This document shows positions 1 to 8,772 of a DNA stretch of 64,000 nt, one piece after another. Position 1 is the first letter of the stretch. Every line of letters starts with the position of its first letter. The notes beneath the pieces were generated by a model, which ran no database searches, was not told where the DNA came from, and saw nothing but the letters and a program-made list of their open reading frames with translations. This DNA is from Archivesica marissinica (Eukaryota; Mollusca; Bivalvia; Venerida; Vesicomyidae). A program made the translations under genes and the position numbers. The stretch covers positions 33,535,513 through 33,599,512 of the forward strand of contig CM026400.1 in NCBI GenBank assembly GCA_014843695.1, in the 5' to 3' direction.

Positions 1-1
1 A

Positions 2-469
2 CTAGGGACTGGCATGATCAATATGGCAAACTGTCGTATTGGATTGCTCTATGGTAGGGAGATGGACACTGTCAGGAGGGAGATGGTTCCAATGGTAGAT
101 TGTTCTTGGAAAAAAGACAAACTTGTAGTAGTCTGTAGTTGCTGTAATTAACATATAACTTAAGGAATGGCAATGGCGAGCAGGACGGGAGAGGGGAATT
201 AGGTAATTTTCAATGGGAATAGCAACAAGATCATTATGAATTTTATACATAAGGGATAACCTATTGTCAATACGCCGTTGATCTAGTCTGCGTAGATTTA
301 GGGAATGTAGTATGTCTGTAACACTAGAGGTACGATAGAAGTCAGCCTTTATCCAACGGGCTGCTCTTCGCCGGACACCTTCAATTTGGTCTATCAATGT
401 TTGGGTATGGGGCGACCAGATCTCGGAGCCATATTCAAGCTGGGGTCTCATTAGTGTCTGGTAAGCCAT
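2..469 (-). pseudogene. LINE ORF2 C-terminal region (fragment)
   Basis: 155-residue open frame starting MAYQTLMRPQLEYGSEIWSP. It has the motifs usual after the RT domain in CR1/jockey-like LINEs: RPQLEYGSEIWSP, then IEGVRRRAARWI, then DYYKFVFFPRTIYHWNHLPPD. It follows the RT block at 515-1186 after a frame break, so it is a piece of the same ORF2. The element should end shortly after HASP, at the edge of the window. Confidence 0.85.
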
Positions 470-514
470 GAACTTAATGGGTTCGGATTTGACCTGGAGG
501 TTTCAACGTAGAAA

Positions 515-1186
515 TCATGTTTGGTTTGCTTTCTTAGTTGACCTTTTTATGTGAGTGTCCCACGACAGGTTATTTGAGATATCCACGCCAAGGTATTTGG
601 CTGAGGTGACCGACTCAAGTAGGACTCTATGGAGTTTATATTGACTGGGAATAGGATGTTTCTTTCTGGTGACGTGGATAACTTGACATTTGGAGGGGTT
701 AAATTCCATGTCCCACTCCAACTCTTCTAATCTCTTAAGCTCGTTTTGGAGTGTGACCGATTCATTTGCTGATGTCAGTGATAGATAAACTGCAGTATCA
801 TTTGCAATGATATGGACTTTGGAACTGGTGTTCTGTGGGAGGTCGTTTATGTAGGCTAGGACAATCAGGGGTCCAAGTACGGATCCCTGTGGGACTCCAG
901 AGGACACCGGATTGGCCTCTGAACTAATACCATTAAGGACAACTGACTGGAGTCTAATATCTAGAAAACGCTTAACCCACCTAACTGTTTGACCTCTGAC
1001 TCCATAGCCATGCATTTTTAGTAGTACTTTCTCGTGATTGATCTTATCGAAAGCCTTACTGAAGTCTAATAGGATTAGATCTACCTGATGGTTATTGTAG
1101 ACAGAGGTAACCAAGTCATTGACTAGCATTATTAATTGGGTCACGCATAACCGTTTTTCTCTAAAATCATGCTGCAAATGGTACAA
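515..1186 (-). pseudogene. LINE reverse transcriptase core (inactive)
   Basis: 223-residue open frame with RT motifs in order: LLDFSKAFDKINHEKVL, then SGVPQGSVLGPL, then the position of the catalytic FADD box, which here reads IANDT. The first catalytic aspartate is replaced by asparagine. A conserved downstream block, SAKYLGVDISNNLSWDTHI, follows. The domain normally copies element RNA at a nicked target. The lost aspartate and the frame breaks on both sides indicate a pseudogene. Confidence 0.9.
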
Positions 1187-1259
1187 AATACTGTGGTTAG
1201 TGAAGTGTTTTCATATCGAGGAGGAAATATATGTTCTAGAACCTTGCATAGAACACATG

Positions 1260-2084
1260 TCAGTGAGATAGGCCTATAGTTGGCGGGGCTTGGCTTGTCC
1301 CCTTTTTTGTAAATGGGAGCAACATTTGCTGACTTCCACTGGGCCGGCAGTGATCCTTCGTTGAGGGATTTTTGGAATAAGACTTCAATGATAGGTGAGA
1401 GTTCTTTAGACAGGGTTTTAAGTATGATTGGCTTAATTTGGTCAGGACCACTATAGCCTTATAGGGGTTCAGGTTATTGAGAAGTTATTCTATGCCATTT
1501 GAACTTACTGATATAATTCATGTGTGGCGTGGATTGACCATTCATGTTTCCATTTGTGTCCTGAATTTTCATTTTACAAATGGAGGTAAGTCTCAGTGGG
1601 GATTTGGAGCTGAAGAGAGACTGAAACTGTTTGTTCAATGATGTGGCTTTAGCAGCTTCTTCATGGTGAAATTTGTTTTCATGCTTTAGGGGTGGCATTG
1701 ATTTGGAGTCTTGCTTGGCATGTTTAAAGAGGGAATACGGTTTATTGGTGTTTGGTCTGTAAGGATGGGAGGCATCAGCACTGTTAGATTTAGGATGTTG
1801 TCCAGATATTGGTGATAAGCCTCTTTGACCTTTTTCCGCACTAAATGTTTGAGATCCAGGAATTTCTTGCGATTTGAAGGCGTACTTGACTTCCTAGTAT
1901 TTTTAAAGGCCCTATTTCGCCTTCTAATCATTCGCTTAACACTCTGATTGACCCAGAGTAGGTGATCTCTTAACGATGACCGTTTGGGTGGAATCAATAT
2001 ATATGTAAGGGTGTTTAGAGCATGAGAAAAGTGTTCCCATAACTCTTCAGTATTTGGTGCGGAATATTTACATTCGGTGTTCAT
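1260..2084 (-). pseudogene. LINE linker between endonuclease and RT (frameshifted)
   Basis: Three short minus-strand frames (1686-2084, 1474-1698, 1260-1451) lie end to end between endonuclease and RT. The first holds HALNTLTYILIPPKRSSLR and WVNQSVKRMIRRRNRAFK, typical of the LINE segment after the endonuclease. The last includes the pre-RT block that normally reads NYRPISLT, here scrambled. At least two frameshifts separate them. No independent function is inferred. Confidence 0.7.
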
Positions 2085-2123
2085 AGCCTGGTGATAGTCA
2101 CATAATGGCTGTCTAATGGCCTG

Positions 2124-2950
2124 CTAGTTTGCTTTCTTATAGAGTGGAATCCTGCGAGGCTTTTGGTAATGTATCCTTACGGATGTGTTGACTTTTACTT
2201 CGTCTACATTATGATCACTGGTTCCAGGTAGAATATTGACCTGATTTACTAAAGTAGGGTTAGTTGTAAGGAATAAATCCAGGATGTTGTTTTCACGAGT
2301 GGGGAGGTTAACCATGTGGGTGAGGTTTGTATCATTAAACCTTTCAATGACCTGCCTACAGAAGGATGTGTGTTTGCAGTCGATGGATGGGCTAATAGTG
2401 TCCCAGTCCAGCTTTGGTAGGTTTAGGTCCCCAGCCACCCAGATGTTGGAGAAACGTTTATTTACCTTTTCAATAGACTTACAGAATTGATTGAAACTGT
2501 CTATATCAAGCTCATGGTGTTTATAATAAGCTCCAATCACAAGAGACTTATTTCCTACAAGGTCTAATTTTACCCATAGGTCCTCACATTCAGACTGTAG
2601 GTCGGGTATTTCCTGGGCTGTTATGCAGTCCCTTATGGCAATAAATATACCTCCGCCTGCCTGATTAATACGGTCACGACGGAAAATGGAATAACCTAGA
2701 TCTGGGTCAAACACTTCACTAGTATAATGCTTAGGTTTAAGCCAGGACTCAGTACCTATTACAATATCTGGTTTTGTTGAACTGACAAGATTGTTGAATT
2801 CAAGTTTTTTGCTTATGATTTGAACTTTTAGTGACCTCTTTATGTTATTGTTTTACCTATTCTGGACTTAGGGGGGTTGCGCTTGGGTGTGGACGTTTGG
2901 ACCATGGAGATGGATACATTGCTCATGTTTGAGCTGTCAAGGTTGGCGAA
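2124..2950 (-). pseudogene. LINE endonuclease domain (fragmented)
   Basis: The main frame 2124-2714 encodes an exonuclease-endonuclease-phosphatase fold: DLGYSIFRRDR, GGGIFIAIRD, NIWVAGDLNLPKLDW (the GDLN/GDFN box), TRENNILDLFLT and GTSDHN, the usual SDH box. In another frame, 2715-2950 encodes the upstream part with SSTKPDIVIGTESWLKP, the E-T/S-W box. In an active LINE the domain nicks target DNA. The frame break near 2715 indicates decay. Confidence 0.85.
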
Positions 2951-3203
2951 GGGATTCGAAGTCGTGATAGCGCAGTGGATGCGTGTTCGCTTCAGGTGCG
3001 AAAGGTCCGGAGTTCGAGCCCCACTGGAACCGTTACGATTGTGCCCTTAGGCAAGGCATTTACATTCCACATTGCCTCTTCTCTCTCCCTCGTGGCGTTG
3101 GATTCCATCAGGAATGAGGTCTCGAGAATGATTTATATAAGTTGAAATAACTTGTTTCGCAATCGAGCTAAAATAAATTTGTATAAACTAAGGGATTCGA
3201 AGT
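2950..3203 (+). mobile_element. tRNA-derived SINE (family 2) inserted in the LINE, with target duplication
   Basis: The head has an A-box-like stretch (tagcgcagtggatgcg) and a B box (gagttcgagcccc); the tail ends aataaatttgtataaact. A 13-bp direct repeat, agggattcgaagt, flanks it at 2950-2962 and 3191-3203. Removing insert and duplication joins the LINE PHD frame (...ETSNP) to the next block (FANLDSS), so the SINE arrived by retroposition after the LINE. Related copies: 14495-14720, 17838-18013, 30170-30399, 34675-34894, 41998-42145. Confidence 0.9.
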
Positions 3204-3452
3204 TTCGAAGGCGTCCAAGCTCGGGACAGAATTGTTTGAAATATTTATGTTTTCACAAATGGAACACTTCCAGACTGCAATCCCAGCTGAAGAGTCTCCG
3301 AATATGTCGTATAGGGAGTTATTTATGTTTTTACAATCGGCGTGGAACCAGACCGTACACGTGGCACACTGGACACCCTTGCAAGTCCAGGTGACGGGCT
3401 GTTGACAATTTCCACACGGAAAGATTCTATCAGACGATTGTACACGGTACAC
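3191..3452 (-). pseudogene. LINE N-terminal PHD finger
   Basis: Open frame from MYRVQSSD with a C4HC3 PHD pattern: CGNC, then CATC, then WFHADC, then CSIC. PHD fingers of this type open the ORF of several invertebrate non-LTR families. It ends with DAFETSNP at the SINE insertion point and continues in the endonuclease-side fragment beyond the SINE. The methionine shown is probably the element's own start. Confidence 0.8.
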
Positions 3453-3534
3453 ATCTCATTTTAATTAAATATAATATATATATTACATTATATAATGTAG
3501 TGTATAATTGATATGCATACACATGTGTTAGAAC

Positions 3535-3886
3535 TAGGGATGGCAACGAATAGCGATTATACTATTCGAATATTCAGTCAAGAAGTTATTCGAATATTCG
3601 ATAGGTTTCTATCAAAAACTCAAAATCACTCACAATCTTATAACAAACTAACCTAATTTATGTTTTACACGTAAACGTCATCTTCTTCAAATGATTATTA
3701 AGATTGATATTTCATCTGATTATGTTAAATCCAATTTGCATGTATTACACCTAGAAGTTTTCTTATTCTCAGAGCGAGTCAAGCATTTCCAAACGTGTGA
3801 TTGAGCGGGTGGAATTTTTGAGGACAATATAAAAAAGATTTCGTAGGACGTTGGAGCGAATATTCGAATATTCGTTGCCATCCCTA
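3535..3886. mobile_element. hAT-like MITE with 8-bp target duplication
   Basis: A 352-bp element bounded by inverted repeats tagggatggcaacgaat and attcgttgccatcccta. It is flanked by perfect 8-bp direct repeats gttagaac at 3527-3534 and 3887-3894. An 8-bp duplication with TAGGG ends is the hAT signature. The inside is AT-rich, with attcgaatattcg palindromes and no coding capacity. A degenerate relative begins near 37418. Confidence 0.9.
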
Positions 3887-3989
3887 GTTAGAACTATGAT
3901 GCCATTCCGACAGTCAGCGATCTGGCATTGACCAGCTGGCACAGGTTTACAGAGCAATTTCATAAAGCTGAACAATATGTTTTAATCTA

Positions 3990-4170
3990 TGGTTTTTTTT
4001 ACAGACGAATCTGTAGTGCAGTTGACTGGTAATCCACAGATTCGCAGGTTTGATCCCCCGTCTTTACAGTATCATCGGCACTTGGGTGGTAGTGTTAAGC
4101 ATGTGCAACGATGATAAATCAGTTTGTTTGCCAAATGTTGACGGCAATATTGGTACTCCAGCGGAACGGA
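3990..4170 (+). repeat. Probable tRNA-derived SINE fragment (family 4)
   Basis: A tRNA-like head with A-box-like tagtgcagttgactgg and B-box-like gcaggtttgatcccc resembles the better copy at 55220-55378 on the opposite strand. The body is degenerate and no target duplication is visible. Confidence 0.5.
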
Positions 4171-4194
4171 GTGATTAGTAAAATGTTATTTAAC

Positions 4195-4378
4195 GTTGCT
4201 ACCGGTTGCTCCAGCGGTTAACCAGTACTTGATGCACCAACCTCCGTAAGAAACTGCCAACTTTTCATATAAAGAGACACGGTCTGAGCGGGGCGGGCTC
4301 TAACCTGTGACCATCAGTGATGATAGGTTACAATGGTATACAAGTCAGCGACCTTAACCGCTCGACCACGTAGGCGGG
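4195..4378 (-). mobile_element. tRNA-Ser-like SINE (family 1), truncated
   Basis: Minus-strand copy of the most abundant SINE here. The head is class-II tRNA-like (gtcgagcggttaaggtcgct). The B-box region is damaged, as gggctctaacctgtgacc replaces the usual gggctcgaacccgtgacc in plus orientation. The tail is cut after the addition of cagcggttaaccagtact. Confidence 0.8.
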
Positions 4379-5182
4379 CGATTAGGTTAACTACCGGCTA
4401 TTTCCGGTTATTATCTGTTTTTAAATTACTTTGGGTTCTATTCGAAATTATTTCACCGAAAGTAGTCCCCTTATTATTTTACCTTTCTTATTTTGAAGAC
4501 AGCATCGAAATTCATCTTTGTCTCATTATTTATCGGCGGTTTGATAAACTAGAATCATTTAATTGTTATTATTTATTATTATATGTATCCTACATTCAAA
4601 AACTTGAATGTACCGGAAGTGGATCTAAATTCTGCCTTTTTACTCCGCACATGAAATTTAGGTACACACGTGAATTTTATTCACAAATAGTTTCTTTCTT
4701 TACAGTAACCTTTTAGTAAGTTAAATAGTCCGCAAATGACAATTGAAACATCCATTTGTTACCTATTGCTCAGCCTCTTTATATATGCTGAACGTTCTAC
4801 ACATTTTAATCGTATCAAAGATGCCTGGTCGATATAAACCGCATGTAGTCCATTGGCCCTAATTCTCGCGGTACTATCGATACGACTTTAATCAGCATTA
4901 GCTCATTCTTGAAACTTGCATTTCCAAATATAGTTGGTCATTCATTTAGCTTAAAGTTTTAATATGTTCTTCTAGTAAAATCTCTTCGACAACATGGATT
5001 CTTTTCCATGTGACCCGTCTCTGAAGACAGCCATGTTTTTGGTACAATAATTATTTCAAGTTACCCTATTCTCGAGGTATTGTGGGGTCACTAACTTTTC
5101 AGCTCTTTGTTTGGTCACTTTATGGCCACGAGTATGGGATTTGTTACTTTATTTCAAACCCCTTACGGGGGACCTAGGCATG
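4379..5182. other. No recognisable feature
   Basis: AT-rich sequence without a convincing exon, tRNA-like box, inverted terminal repeat or tandem array. A 127-codon open frame on the plus strand has no recognisable motif and starts inside a SINE. Confidence 0.5.
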
Positions 5183-5183
5183 T

Positions 5184-5475
5184 ATGTGGCGTCCAATGGT
5201 GGAGCGTCGGATTTGGAATCGAACGGTCCCGGGTTCGATACTCGGTCAGGCCACGTATGTAGTGTCATTGAGCAAGGCACCTCACACACATTGCTTAGTA
5301 CTGGTTAACCGCTATGGTCGGCTAAGCATCCCCAGGAAAACATGTCTAAGTCCCCGCAAGGGGTTTGACATTAATGGTACATACATACATGTTTTCCTGG
5401 GCAGGCTTAACCGACATGCGGTTAACCATTACTATGTGTGTAAGGTAGGTGCCTTGCTCAATGACACTACACATT
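5184..5475 (+). mobile_element. tRNA-derived SINE with a fold-back body
   Basis: The head at 5184-5246 has a B box (cccgggttcgatactcgg). The body is a long inverted repeat: 5258-5345 (gtagtgtcattgagcaagg ... aaaacatgt) pairs with 5388-5474 (acatgttttcctgggcagg ... caatgacactac), leaving a loop of about 40 bp. The sense transcript would form one long hairpin. Confidence 0.7.
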
Positions 5476-6515
5476 AATATACATGGCCGGACACAGTTTT
5501 GAACACAGGACAGTTAGATTCCAACTTCAATGCTCTACCAGTACCACCACGGAAGCCACAGGCCCTGGATTGTGCTACTATAAGTATAACGTTATTCTAT
5601 CATATTGCCTGTCTCCCTTGGCAAGTCTATGCCATGTTCGAGCAAGTGGCTGTCGACCAGAATTTATTCCCGGACAAGTCAAATTTCCATAAGTATGATA
5701 ATCGAACAAGTGTACAAAAACAGATCAATTAAATTCTCGCCACTCGAGTATTGTCGCTATTAAATTAAAATTTAGCAAATGAACAAGTGCCCATTCTAGA
5801 AGTCGTGGTGATCGCGAGATTCGCGCTAACTTTCTAAAGATCCGGTGTAAATCGAGTGCGGGATAATCCTGCACAAATTAAACTGCAGCAAACTAAATGT
5901 CCAGACTGCCGATTGGGATTATTTAAACAAAAAATATTATGGAGTGACTATAAATTATAGCAAATGCACAAAATAAAATTTATTTCTGATAATTTTGACT
6001 TATTTTATTTCGTTGACAAATAATGTTATTTCTGTCCGATCTGCTATTCCCACGTGTGTACATTTTGATTATTCAAAAATTACGACACTGTTTTTAAAAT
6101 ACATTTATTTATCGTCTACTGGTTGCCCATATGAGTGACGTCGTCTGAAGAGGTTAGTCATCGATTTTGGATGGTACAGAGACCCATAATTATAACACTA
6201 TTTACCGAAATCCTACCAAATATAGTCAGGATTCCTGCTGGCGATCACCATTTTCGCAATTGGCAAAAATGAAACGACTTGGCGAAGAAGAAATGATTTG
6301 GTGAAAAATTAAAATCTTCGTTAAAATATATCCAAATTCCAACCTCCCAAGTTCTATCTTCATAATCCATTTTCGCACATGCCTGCTAAGCCATAACGTT
6401 TTGACAGGATGTTAGACTACGCCCCACTGCATATCCGCAGTATCGCTTTACCTCAAATATACGACATAGTAATTGTTGGAGAGTTGCCAGAGCATCATAG
6501 TTTTACATGTCGGTA
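5476..6515. other. No recognisable gene
   Basis: AT-rich DNA. A piece at 6115-6180 (ttgcccatatgagtgacgtc...) resembles 21545-21600 and 24565-24620, so it is a dispersed repeat. Nothing codes convincingly. Confidence 0.5.
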
Positions 6516-6779
6516 GTCCGCCTTCATGGTCGAGTGGTTAAGGTCGCTGACTTGTACACCACTGTAACCTATCATCACTGATGGTCACGGGTTCGAGCCC
6601 CGCTCAGGCCGTGTCTCATTTATATGAAAAAGTTGGCAGTTTCTTACGGAGGTTGATGCACCCAAGTACTGGTTAACCGCTGAAGCCTGCTCAGGAAAGG
6701 TGTTGTTAAGTAAAACTGCCCGCCGGCGATATAGCCTGAAATGGTGCTGATGCAAGCGTAAAACCCGAAATATAACATA
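6516..6779 (+). mobile_element. tRNA-Ser-like SINE (family 1), full length
   Basis: Head gtccgccttcatggtcgagt with a class-II tRNA A box, B box cgggttcgagccccgc, body with cggaggttgatgcacccaag, tail cccgaaatataac. An 11-bp direct repeat acatgtcggta flanks it at 6505-6515 and 6780-6790, confirming retroposition. Confidence 0.93.
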
Positions 6780-6790
6780 ACATGTCGGTA

Positions 6791-7186
6791 ATGATCAAAG
6801 GTCCTGTGTGACATTTGAAACTCGCTACGTTTAGGTGGCACAAATAAAAATATCAACCAATTTGTCATTGAACTTCTTTCGGCAAATAATTAATGATACC
6901 ACCTTATTAATGAGCGCAATTACCTAACAGTTACGTGTGTATGTAGTGCTAACAAATTAAAGTCGGTCACTTAGTTAGAAGATTATGTTAATCCAATGGT
7001 AATGTGATAAGATGATCACCATTCTGTCTAGTCTAAATGAACGCATTTACAATTAATTAGTTAATTATGTGGTAATAAGATGACCCAATGACATGTATTT
7101 CAATGAAATATTCATTGTACAAATCACACACGCAAAATCACAATTGTCTCCCGACATATCATTACTGAATCAAGAGTATTTCCCAA
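6791..7186. other. No recognisable feature
   Basis: AT-rich, non-repetitive, no coding signal on either strand. Confidence 0.45.
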
Positions 7187-7429
7187 ATGCCAATTAAATG
7201 TAAGAAAATATCAGTTATTTACAATATCGAACAGTCAAGTATAGGGTGTGTAAATGAAGTGCCGTCTACACCTAGTGAAAACTCCGCTGTTGACATACCC
7301 ACCTCCGAAAACATATGTATCAAACCAACGACACCAACCACAGGCCGTAAATTCCGACCGGAATGGAAGCTTGGTAGGGAATGGCTGCAATATGATGTCA
7401 AAATTAAACTACAGTTGTATGGGAAGTAA
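7187..7429 (+). pseudogene. Possible fragment of a zinc-finger/transposase-derived protein
   Basis: 81-codon frame from MPIKCKKISV ending RKFRPEWKLGREWLQYD. An RxFxxxWxxxxxWLxYD stretch is the usual lead-in to the first zinc finger of transposase-derived (KIAA1586/C17orf113-like) proteins, but the expected cysteines do not follow; the frame ends at VKIKLQLYGK. It is read as a broken fragment. It could instead be chance. Confidence 0.3.
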
Positions 7430-7659
7430 CTGCTAAGAAACTTTTCATAACAGGTGCATGTCTAAAAATGGATGCGGAATATCCGTGTTTTCACAAACTT
7501 TAGTTTAATGCCAGTAAAATCGCTGCTGTAAGACGATTTTAATGTCTGAATTCATTATTACGGACATTTCCCTGGTTTTGGGCACAGATTGGCGAAGTCA
7601 ACGCCTATTCCAAACCGGAAAAGGGATTTTCATAGTCACGGCTTTCCTGAATTCCCAGT

Positions 7660-7840
7660 GCTGTGGGAAACACTGTATGAGACCACAACGTCAATTCTGC
7701 CACATTGAAGACGGGTTATCTAACTGCACCCTGTCCCATTTTCAGTCTGTGGGAAACACTGTATGAGACCACAACGTCAATTCAGTCACATTGAAGACTG
7801 GTTATCTAACTGCACACTGCCCCATTTTCAGTCTGGGGGG
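7660..7840 (+). repeat. Two-copy tandem repeat, period about 87 bp
   Basis: The block beginning ctgtgggaaacactgtatga occurs at about 7660 and again at 7747. Both are followed by a variant of gttatctaactgcac. A third, degraded start appears near 7830. Confidence 0.8.
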
Positions 7841-7920
7841 AACACTAGTAACTTGTTCCATTAGTTGGTAGTTGCATCCCATTCACAGTCTATAAAGAAA
7901 TATTTTTAATTGTGTTTGCT

Positions 7921-7970
7921 CGGGATGGGGGGGGGTAGCGGGACCGGGCGGAGGGCTAAGAAAAAGTGGC
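7921..7970 (+). other. G-rich tract
   Basis: A run of nine G and nearby GGG clusters (cgggatgggggggggtagcg, cgggaccgggcggagggc), a candidate G-quadruplex. No other signal was seen. Confidence 0.4.
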
Positions 7971-8027
7971 GAAATATTATTTCTCACAGTGAAACCCCCG
8001 ATAGTCTACTAGTATATACACTTTCCT

Positions 8028-8412
8028 TCAGAGAGATTTAGGTTAATATACTATTATATCTCCATACAACCGACATACATTTAGCTATCATGCAGTGGAT
8101 AAGTAGTCGCCATATCTATCCCACCTCCATAGATATTACTGGTATTTCATAGAGATTTAGGTTAATATACTATTATATCTCCATACAACCGACAGACATT
8201 TAGCTATCATGCAGTGGATAAGTAGTCGCCATATCTATCCCACCTCCATAGATATTACTGGTATTTCATAGAGATATAGGTTAATATACTATTATATCTC
8301 CATACAACCGACATACATTTAGCTATCATGCAGTGGATAAGTAGTCGCCATATCTATCCTACCTCCATAGATATTACTGGAACTACATAGAGATTTAGGT
8401 TAATATACTATT
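8028..8412 (+). repeat. Three-copy tandem repeat, period about 119 bp
   Basis: Units beginning agagatttaggttaatatac occur at about 8031, 8152 and 8271, with a fourth start near 8388. Copies differ at only a few bases, so the expansion is recent. It lies upstream of the first coding exon of RPL28. Confidence 0.9.
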
Positions 8413-8429
8413 ATTATCAGACGGGGGAT

Positions 8430-8625
8430 CAATTCTACGAGAAGTGGGGCCACCATAGAACGAGGTCTACTTTGCCCATGTTGCCCTCTAGAATGAGGCG
8501 TGTCCATGGGCAAGTAACTAGACAAATGTTAATTACACTACATCCCAGTGGTTATTGAATATGGCGACTACTTTGCCCACATCGCCCTCTAGAATGAGCC
8601 CTGCTACAGGGCTAGTTGGCCATGA
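8430..8625. repeat. Fragments of the CAGGG...CCCTG dispersed element
   Basis: Contains gagaagtggggccacc and twice a variant of gcccacatcgccctctagaa, shared with the fuller copies at 51778-52472 and 57059-57361. Confidence 0.6.
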
Positions 8626-8678
8626 AATATTTATTCAGACCCTGTAATGTAACTCTTGTTTTTTATTGTTTATTTCAG

Positions 8679-8772
8679 AGTAACCATGTCTGTGTCTCCT
8701 GATCTACTGTGGTCAATCATCCGGGATAATTCCTGCTACGTCCTTAAAGGCAACAAACAGACATACAGTCGG
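8679..8772 (+). CDS. RPL28: RPL28 first coding exon
   Basis: Acceptor tgtttatttcag at 8667-8678, seven 5'UTR bases, then ATG at 8686. It encodes [16 protein letters not shown] then [13 protein letters not shown] and ends in phase 0 at donor gtaatg (8773). Human has the matching break before the next residue of ...NKQTYSTE. Confidence 0.95.

Larger units (their letters stand above)
1..3460 (-). mobile_element. Decayed non-LTR (LINE) retrotransposon, PHD-endonuclease-RT type
   Basis: Read on the minus strand, the region has the order of a CR1/jockey-like LINE: a PHD finger (3191-3452), an apurinic-type endonuclease (2124-2950), a linker (1260-2084), reverse transcriptase (515-1186) and the typical C-terminal region (2-469). 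The reading frame breaks between these blocks, and the RT catalytic motif is mutated, so the copy is dead. A SINE interrupts it at 2950-3203. The 3' end lies at or just beyond base 1. Clade assignment is by resemblance only. Confidence 0.88.
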
